Shown here one piece after another: positions 58,101 to 64,000 of a stretch of 64,000 nt of DNA. Positions within the stretch are counted from its first letter, which is position 1; each line of letters starts with the position of its first letter. Below the pieces are notes generated by a model, which was not told the origin of the DNA, did no database searches, and saw nothing but the letters and a program-made list of their open reading frames with translations. The DNA comes from Owenia fusiformis (Eukaryota > Annelida > Polychaeta > Sabellida > Oweniidae): positions 17,095,754-17,159,753 of the forward strand of contig CAIIXF020000011.1 of the NCBI GenBank assembly GCA_903813345.2, given 5' to 3'. Both the position numbers and the translations under genes were made by a program.

Positions 58101-58671
58101 TTGTTTTAATGTTGAAGAATTTATAGGTTTTTTTTGTTTCTTTTTTTATCATTATAGTTTACTAATTTCAGAGTAACTTTCTACTTATTAGTACATATAA
58201 TATTTAATACATAATAATATAATATGAAATAATATAATATCAACATAACGTTTAATATAACAGTCTAAACTACTTTATAATGTAAATAGGTACTATTTCT
58301 TCCTACTATACTAAACTCTGATGCATAATAGGAACGTTATTGTATTACTTCAAAATGATTTCAAGTATTGTTTTACTTACGTATTTCTTCTGTGCTGAAA
58401 CAGCTCTCGCTTGGAGCACTTATGAGAGTACTGAGTTCAGCAGTAACACTTAGACAATATGCTATCCCTGGCCTCAGATCAGTCACATTCACCCCATTGT
58501 GAGTCGCAGATGTTTCGACTTCACCAACAGCTCCTGTTCCATTTATTAATGAAACATTGTATCTGCCTACACCATTCTCACTTGTTGAGTTTGCCCAGGT
58601 AATATACATGTGGTAGGGTGACCAGTTTTGAGATGTCCTTTTCAGTGCCAGGTCTCCTGGCCGGCCAGGTT
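52059..58671 (-). CDS. Receptor gene 1: FN3-repeat type I receptor, tandem paralogue of gene 2 (partial, no PTP domain found)
   Basis: Eleven exons in one transcriptional sense (listed separately), all phase-consistent, encode about seven FN3 domains, a TM helix and a short juxtamembrane piece. Exon order, phases and many lengths (191, 291, 90 nt) match gene 2 from its fifth FN3 exon to its first juxtamembrane exon. The 5' end is not in the window: 58.7-64.0 kb holds only repeats. Downstream to 44.3 kb no PTP motif (KNRY, WPD, HCSAGVGRTG) and no convincing terminal exon is visible. It is therefore either a phosphatase-less receptor with an unrecognised last exon, or a copy that lost its 3' end. 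The reading frames are intact, so it is not an obvious pseudogene. Confidence 0.82.
52448..52556 (-). CDS. Gene 1 transmembrane exon
   Basis: A 109-nt exon, phase 1 in and 2 out: APQSQIGAIVGGTIGG then LLFLVILVAIILFLVI and RRKRR. Same GGTIGG double GxxxG element as the other TM exons. Donor GTACGC. Confidence 0.95.
52571..53262. mobile_element. ~690-bp inverted-repeat element in gene 1 intron
   Basis: Ends GCGGGTACGTTAGATCTATTG and its inverse (CAATAACGTACCCGC) with ~170-base inverted arms including AAGCTTTTTAGACAGCTCTT and TCGAACGGATTATCTC. Sits between the membrane-proximal FN3 exon and the TM exon of gene 1. Confidence 0.8.
53410..53700 (-). CDS. Gene 1 membrane-proximal FN3 exon
   Basis: A 291-nt phase 1-1 exon opening PTIVRNLTTL, with SIVLFWKEPKIPHGLIKHYVVRYR and IDNLTRGTEYNISVAAFT. 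Directly precedes the TM exon, as in gene 2. The intron between them carries an inverted-repeat element (52571-53262). Confidence 0.95.
53808..54080 (-). CDS. Gene 1 FN3 exon
   Basis: A 273-nt phase 1-1 exon opening GPGKVSKLSV, with SVHITWGPPPKRNGILRGYVIG and VTGLHGYTNYVFSVAAVT. Acceptor TGATTTCAG, donor GTAAGT. Confidence 0.95.
54347..54655 (-). CDS. Gene 1 FN3 exon
   Basis: A 309-nt phase 1-1 exon opening APDDPPTNITL, ending TDLEPFTNYSITVRAYTSGGESPWSG. The usual strand B Trp is missing, as in gene 2 exon 17349-17672. Donor GTAAGT. Confidence 0.94.
55129..55192. repeat. Small hairpin
   Basis: GTCCAGCTTGAT and its inverse ATCAAGCTGGAC bracket a short AT-rich loop in a gene 1 intron. Confidence 0.5.
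55619..55909 (-). CDS. Gene 1 FN3 exon
   Basis: A 291-nt phase 1-1 exon opening EPDGSPVNLKL, with LLLTWGETLLPNGVITNYTVKYWE and RAFTVIGGGPWSDES. Closest of all exons to its gene 2 counterpart (18555-18845), same length. Donor GTAAGA. Confidence 0.95.
56083..56314 (-). CDS. Gene 1 Cys-containing FN3, second-half exon
   Basis: A 232-nt exon, phase 0 in and 1 out: NDSRYEGLDTGIPLPDNVND, then QSCARVEGG and IGIVPYTNYTVVVQAVNRKG. Counterpart of gene 2 18995-19229; the RYxGL and PLPDNV stretches are shared. Donor GTGAGT. Confidence 0.92.
56665..56855 (-). CDS. Gene 1 Cys-containing FN3, first-half exon
   Basis: A 191-nt exon, phase 1 in and 0 out: VSERVSNLQQTSV, NATISWGKPVNPNGVIRHYI, then GRCHRGF and LRCW. 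Identical in length and phase to gene 2 exon 19768-19958, and both cysteines are kept. Donor GTAAGA. Confidence 0.92.
57171..57195. repeat. Solo transposon end (CAGGGTGTCTCAAAAGTAAC)
   Basis: A TA-preceded CAGGGTGTCTCAAAAG end of the mariner/MITE type with no partner found, in a gene 1 intron. Confidence 0.4.
57383..57472 (-). CDS. Gene 1 split FN3, second-half exon
   Basis: A 90-nt phase 1-1 exon: GVPYVFSVSAVNSKGSGSDS then KPTDEK. Same length and hinge as gene 2 exon 20598-20687. Acceptor CCAAATAG, donor GTAAGC. Confidence 0.9.
57888..58085 (-). CDS. Gene 1 split FN3, first-half exon
   Basis: A 198-nt phase 1-1 exon: VPKKPENLTVVG, DAVTLSWSPPPIPNGVILSYTV, then HKECTDIKDCNKT, ending IRGLRAG. 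Has more cysteines than the gene 2 counterpart. Donor GTAAAC. Confidence 0.92.
58381..58671 (-). CDS. Gene 1 FN3 exon (counterpart of gene 2 31141-31434)
   Basis: A 291-nt phase 1-1 exon. Opens EPGRPGDLAL and contains WSPYHMYITWANSTSENGVG and VTDLRPGIAYCLSVTAEL. Donor GTAAGT, acceptor TTCGTAG. First gene 1 exon inside the window; earlier FN3 exons must lie beyond 64.0 kb or be absent. Confidence 0.92.
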
Positions 58672-58879
58672 CTACGAAGCGTATAGATTGAATAATTATA
58701 ATGCAAGTAAAATGGGCTGTGCATCGAACGAGACTAAAAAGCGATTAAATACGAAAGTTCAGTTTCATGGGAAAACACATTTATTATGTCACCACCAAAA
58801 TGTGATGACATATCGTTATGGTCTCCTTTTTTGACGGCGGTTTGTGGTTGGCGGTTGGCGTCTGTAACAAATTCTAATA

Positions 58880-59360
58880 ACTTCCAATAATTTCAATTTT
58901 TTTCAAATCATTTACAAGTTTTCAGAAGTTCAAATCTGACTTCATATTTAAGATTTGACCTTCAATGACTGTTCAAGGTCAAAAAGGTATTTTTTCAACT
59001 TGCATATTGAGCATTCTTTTTCAAAATAATCTACAATTTATCAGAAATTCAAATCTGACTTTAGATTTGAAATTTGACCTTCAATGACCTTCTCAAGGTC
59101 AAAAAAGGTCAAAAGGTATTTTTCAACTTGCTTCAAATTGACCAAATGTTTTTCAAAATCATCTACAAGTTCTCAAAAGTTCACTTTTCACTATAGATTT
59201 GACCTTCAATGATATTCTCAAGGTCAAACAAGATTTGACCTTTAATGACCTTCTCAAGGTCAAATAGGTATTTTTTTATCTTGCTTCAAATTGACCAATA
59301 TTTTTTCAAAATCATCTACAAGTTCTCAGAAGTTCAAATCTGACTTAATAGGGATAAAGG
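58880..59360. repeat. ~120-bp tandem satellite related to 50100-50660
   Basis: About four units with AGTTCAAATCTGACTT, TTTGACCTTCAATGACCTT and CTCAAGGTCAAA. Same family as the core of the element at 49904-51025. Directly upstream (gene sense) of the first visible gene 1 exon. Confidence 0.8.
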
Positions 59361-59385
59361 AATTTTTCAGATAAGCCTTAATTAA

Positions 59386-61760
59386 GCTGTTTCCTCCTGT
59401 TCATCCTGCAATTGTTTTGATGAGTTCAAATGATGAAACATATATTCCTGCATACGTTTTCACTTGTTGAGCACTTGTCAACATTACCATTTACTTATTA
59501 TTGAGGTGTTTAACAGGGGTCCACAAAAATTAAAAAATATTAGATTTTGATATTTTTGAAGTTTACAACGGATTATCTACTTATGAATCAGATTTTGGGA
59601 AGGTTATTAGCATGACATGCTTTTATCTAGCATGATTTTATCTGTTTAATTGAAAATAAGATCGTCTGTCTGATTATATTTTGCATTCAAAATGATTAAA
59701 AATAATTGTTCCATTAAGTTCACTTTCTTTTAACATCATCTTGTTTTTTGTTGATCCGCCAATTGTTTTGATATCCTTAAATGATAAAACATATATTCCT
59801 ACATACGTTTTCACATGTTGAGCACTTGTCAACATTACCATTTACTTATTATTGAGGGGTTTGACAGGGGTCCACAAAAATTAAAAAATATTAGATTTTG
59901 ATATTCTTGAAGTTTACAACGGATTTTCTACTTATGAATCGGTTTTGGGAAGCTTATTAGCATGACCTATTGATTTTTTCTGTTTAATTGAAATAAGATT
60001 GTTTGTCTGATTATATTTTACATTCAAAATGACTAAAAATAATGGTTCCATTTAGTTCACTTTCTTTTAACATCATCTTGTTTTTGTTGATCCGCCAATT
60101 GTTTTGATATGTTTAATTGATAAAACATATATTACTACATACATTTTCACCTGTTGAGGACCTGTCAACATTACCGTTTACTTATTATTGAGGGGTTTAA
60201 CAGGGGTCAACAAAAATATTAGATTTTGATATTTTTGAAGTTTACAGCAGATTATCTACTCATTAATCGGCTTTTGGAAAGTTTATTATCCCATCGAACG
60301 AAGTTCAGTAGAGATAGAGTGAAGCCCTCCCTCCGTCCGTCAGTCAGTCAGTCAGTCCATCCGTCCATCCGTCTGGAAGATAACCTGAATACTAGTAGAC
60401 AGATTTTCTTCATATTTGGTGGAAAGATGTATATTGGTGAAAAGTAATACGCAAAAAAAATTCAAGATGGCCGCCAGTTTAAAAATGGCAGGAATTTTAC
60501 GCAAAAATCTTATGTTTTTCATTTTAAACCAAAATAAGAAACATTATTATTTGAAATATTGGTAGTATATTAACAATAGCTATCTATTTCACATATATCC
60601 TGGATATTTCACCCTGACCCCCAGGGGCCGTAAATGGGGGGGGGGGTTGGGAAAACACAAATTTGCATTAATTTTGAGATGTTTTTGAAGTGTAGTTTTA
60701 TTATACTCAAATGAAAGGCAATTTAGAGTAGATTGCAAATATTGTAGCGTTTTTCTGATTCGGGCCTCAAAAAATTCAAAATGGCTGTCTAATGCGGGAT
60801 TTTGCAATTATTATATTTCTTAAAAGTATGGCTATATTATACTCAAATTGAAGGAATTTCAGAGTAGATCACAATTATGGCAGTGTTTTTCGGATTTATG
60901 CCTCTGAAAATTCAAAATATCCGACTAGAGCAGAAATTCGCCATTACTTAGAGTCATCTTTAAAGTATGGTTACAATGATCTAAAATATTTATTGAAGGA
61001 AAGAGTAGATGGTAAATATTACATTGTGACTGTACAGATTGATGATTTATATGGTGTTCGTTGGGATTTGCTACTCCGTGAAGTTGCCATTTTCTAATTA
61101 GTATGACGTATTGATCTTATCTGTTTAATTGAAAATAAAATCGTCTGTCTGATAATATTGTGCATTCAAAATGATTAAAAACAATGATTCCATTTACAGT
61201 TCATTCTCTTTTAACATCATCTTGTTTTTTGTTGATCCGCCAATTGTTTTGATGTTTAAATGATAAAACATATATTCCTATATACATTTTCACCTGTTGA
61301 GGACCTGTCAACATTACCATCTCCTTATTATTGCAATTGAGGGGTTTAACAGGGGTCAACAAAAATATTAGATTTTGATATTTTTGAGGTTTACAACAGA
61401 TTATCTACTCATTTATCGGCTTTTGGAAAGTTTATTAGTATGACATATTGATTTTAGCTGTTTAATTGAAACTAAGATCGTCTGTCTGACTATATTTTGC
61501 ATTCAAAATGATAAAAAATAATGGTTCCATTTAGTTTCACTTTATTTTAACATCATCTTGTTTTTCGTTGATCCGCCAATTGTTAAATGATATGTTTATT
61601 TGATAAAACATATATTCCTACATACGTTTTCTTCCGTTGAGGACCTGTCAACATTATCGTTTACTTATCATTGAGGGGTTTAACAGAGGTCCATAATAAT
61701 GAAAAATATTAGATATTGACACTTTTGAAGTCTACAACGAATTATCTACTTATGAATCGG
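59386..61760. repeat. ~340-bp tandem satellite, five copies, interrupted
   Basis: The marker GATCCGCCAATTGTTTTGAT recurs at ~59753, 60094, 61234 and 61571, with a diverged copy at ~59405, giving a 337-355-base period. Shared parts include CTGTCAACATTACC and TTAGATTTTGATATTTTTGA. An unrelated ~800-base insertion (60290-61090) splits copy 3 and contains a CAGTCAGTCAGTC microsatellite, GATGGCCGCC and GGGATTTGCTAC. Confidence 0.85.
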
Positions 61761-62019
61761 CTTTTGCATTTAAATTATAATCTAAGATGAATTAAGAATT
61801 TATTCCCGCTATTTATAAAATTAGATTTTAACATCAATAAAGCATATGATATGATGTGGGGTGAAAGGATATATGATTTTTGCAATACAGGCTATCTCTG
61901 CAAGCACATAACTTTAGTAATAGATTATTTTATTTAGTAGAAAATAGACTATCCCATGAGGCAATGCTAGAACCCAAACGCTCTATATTGAAATTAATAA
62001 ATGCCGCCTCGCCCAATAT

Positions 62020-62325
62020 TTTTTTCTCGAATAGGTATTCTGCCATATCAAGCTCCTGATCATCCAGTATTTGTTTAATATTGCCCGCAGAAATTAGGTT
62101 ATTAGTATTACCACAGTTAATGCCCAGAGCTGAAATAGCAAAAATTATATGCATTGAAAGATATGTCATTTCCCGGGGAAAATTGCCGGGCGTTAATGCA
62201 TAATTGGCCCGCAACTATGGCCCGCCACTATGACGTCACATATTGCTCAGATCGATAAAGTAACATAAATGCCTTCTAAACTAGCACTAATACCCCTATA
62301 ACACTCCCGGCAAGGTGGTAATAAT
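62020..62325. repeat. GTGACGTCATAGTGG dispersed repeat, copy 3 (reverse orientation)
   Basis: Reverse-oriented copy of the family at 23726 and 46448, continuing into the CTGGATGATCAGGAGCTGG block that forms hairpins elsewhere. A minus-strand frame (61930-62214) carries ILDDQELDMAEYLFEKK; nearly the same peptide is readable at 2095-2165, so the block may come from an element with a coding region that I do not recognise. Confidence 0.7.
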
Positions 62326-64000
62326 AGTAATTGATCTGGGTACTATCCACAAAAATATTCATCTTTTTGAATTAGACTTGAATTAAATCTTCAATAAATG
62401 AAAATCTGAACCATTTTAAGATATTCGAAAAATTCAGAAACTGCAAATAATTCAATTATAACTATTTAAAACAATTTAGATTGCTAGGATATGATAATAA
62501 CCTTAAAAGTAAACATTTGATTAGTTATACCAATCATTGTGATTTTAGAGCCCAAATATTATCTCGTTTTACAGTTTCAGTTGTATAAATCTTCTTGCTG
62601 TCAACGTATTTATAATACTCTACACTTATTTAGTGCCTGTTTATAATGATACCGACATTATTGTAATATTGAAATCATATGAGTAATAAAGATCCCCAAG
62701 TGGAGGCCAATGTCCCCCCCCCCCATTTGTGACATGGCCTCGTACGAATTAGGTTGTAGACATCAGGATGAAACCTGTTTTCATGATTTATACAACTTAA
62801 TGATGTAATTTAATCGTAACAATGTACTAGCTTTCCATCTAAGAACTATCCGGAAAAATATTTAATTTTCGTAAAATAGACCCCTGCTGAAATCGTTCAT
62901 AAATGAAGTTCTGTAACCTTGTATGGTGCACAAAAATTCACGAATGGTCAATGATATAATCCTAACTAGCAAAAGCAAATTAAAAACATAAGGCTGTAAC
63001 AATAAGTTTTAAAAAAAGTATACAGTGTTTGATGAGGTATACCCCCCACTGTGAACTTGGATTCCATTTTGATCTAACTTTTCAGTTGAAATTTTACATT
63101 ATGCTCTTGATATATAATAATTCATACTTTTTGCACTAATTTATTATCTATTTACAAGAAATCTTTTAAAATGATTATTTCTTTAAAAAATGGACCCCTG
63201 CTTAAATCTCAAATAAATGATAAATGGTAATGTTGTGTGGTTCTCAACAAGCAATACCATATTCAATGATATTAAATCTATCAATGTAATCTATAAAAAT
63301 GATTGCAACTTGAACAGGAGGTAATTTTAAAATTATTGTCAATTCCTTTAACACTATAAGATTGAACTAATAATATTATGAGCAACTAAGTGGTGACATT
63401 TTGTCATGTTAATGCCTTTTTTACATCCAAGTGTTTGGATATTTCAGATTATCAGTTTCATGTGTAGTAAGCCTGTGACCTTGTACTTTAAGGATTAATC
63501 ATTTCTATGCTTTAAGATAATTGTTTCGGAAAATCTTCTTCTAATCGTATGTGACGCCATGGTTTCGACGGCAATTCACTTAAATCAATTTAATGAAGGA
63601 TTATTTCATAGGCGTATTCTATATAATGTTATGAGCAAAACTACATCATTTCACAATCGTTCTAAGATTATATACATTGACACTTATATGCTTTATGCTG
63701 GCTGTATACTTAATCAGTGGTGGCGATATTAGGAGATAGATGCACTTATTGATCATATTCGATGTATGTTTAATCTAGATTTGTAGTTTACTTTGATCTG
63801 CTCTAACCGTAAGACGGCCGTAGCTTTTTTAAAATCGCGAGAAATATGCAGCATAATGTAGAATTAGCAGCATGATGTTCGAGGGGCATATGAAAAGTTC
63901 GTTTCTTTTTGCTCTAAAAATACCAGGACTGATCAGAACAAGACAGAATATGCTGGATCTTTATTTTATTTTATATTTATTATTAAGCAGTGATTAAAGT
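62326..64000. other. No gene recognised up to window end
   Basis: AT-rich, a poly-C tract at ~62716-62725. A short stretch near 63363-63420 (AAGTGGTGACATTTTGTCAT) repeats 50680-50720. No FN3 exon of gene 1 is visible here. Confidence 0.45.

Overview
This is metazoan DNA: AT-rich, intron-dense and full of short inverted-repeat elements, most likely from a marine invertebrate (the phylum cannot be fixed from the sequence). No prokaryotic gene layout, rRNA or convincing tRNA is visible. All recognisable host coding sequence is on the minus strand and belongs to one family: receptor proteins with fibronectin type III (FN3) ectodomains, a single transmembrane (TM) helix, and in one case a cytoplasmic protein tyrosine phosphatase (PTP) domain. 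The closest general architecture is the R3 class of receptor PTPs (PTPRB/PTPRJ/PTPRO and fly Ptp10D type: many FN3 repeats, one TM, one PTP domain).

Layout, read 5' to 3' on the minus strand. (1) 58.7-52.06 kb: receptor gene 1, the 3' part of a gene whose 5' end lies outside the window or is missing. Eleven exons encode about seven FN3 domains, a TM helix and the start of a cytoplasmic tail; no PTP exon follows. (2) 52.06-44.3 kb: intergenic DNA with several foldback/MITE elements. (3) 44.3-8.48 kb: receptor gene 2, apparently complete. It has a signal-peptide exon, eleven FN3 domains, a TM exon, juxtamembrane exons and eight PTP-domain exons ending in a stop. The model joins in frame throughout (about 1,528 residues) and keeps HCSAGVGRTG, WPD and KNRY motifs. 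(4) 2.9-1.5 kb: a further TM exon followed by a tyrosine-rich terminal exon. It has no FN3 exons of its own, but its splice phases match the gene 2 FN3 exons. It is either an alternative 3' module of gene 2 or the remains of a third tandem copy. A decayed TM-exon copy lies at 1.11-1.15 kb.

Genes 1 and 2 are tandem paralogues. From the 31.4 kb exon onward each gene 2 exon has a gene 1 counterpart with the same phase and often the same length. Three possible C-terminal outcomes share compatible phases in gene 2: the PTP domain, a short tail ending in an in-frame stop at 14.79 kb, and the tyrosine-rich tail at 1.5 kb. A MITE sits 9 nt inside the intron after the juxtamembrane exon that leads to the PTP domain.

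The rest is introns and intergenic DNA holding many repeats: Tc1/mariner-like TA-flanked MITEs with long terminal inverted repeats, a 3.7 kb element with ~290 bp inverted ends (37.6-41.3 kb), a 1.3 kb giant palindrome (24.7-26.0 kb), an A/C-rich degenerate ~180 bp tandem array (26.4-27.4 kb), GC-rich nested foldbacks next to a frameshifted MADF-domain fragment (28.0-30.5 kb), and tandem satellites (6.3, 33.5, 50.1, 58.9, 59.4-61.8 kb). Exon boundaries were read by eye from GT/AG sites, phase continuity and paralogue comparison; no alignment or transcript data were available.
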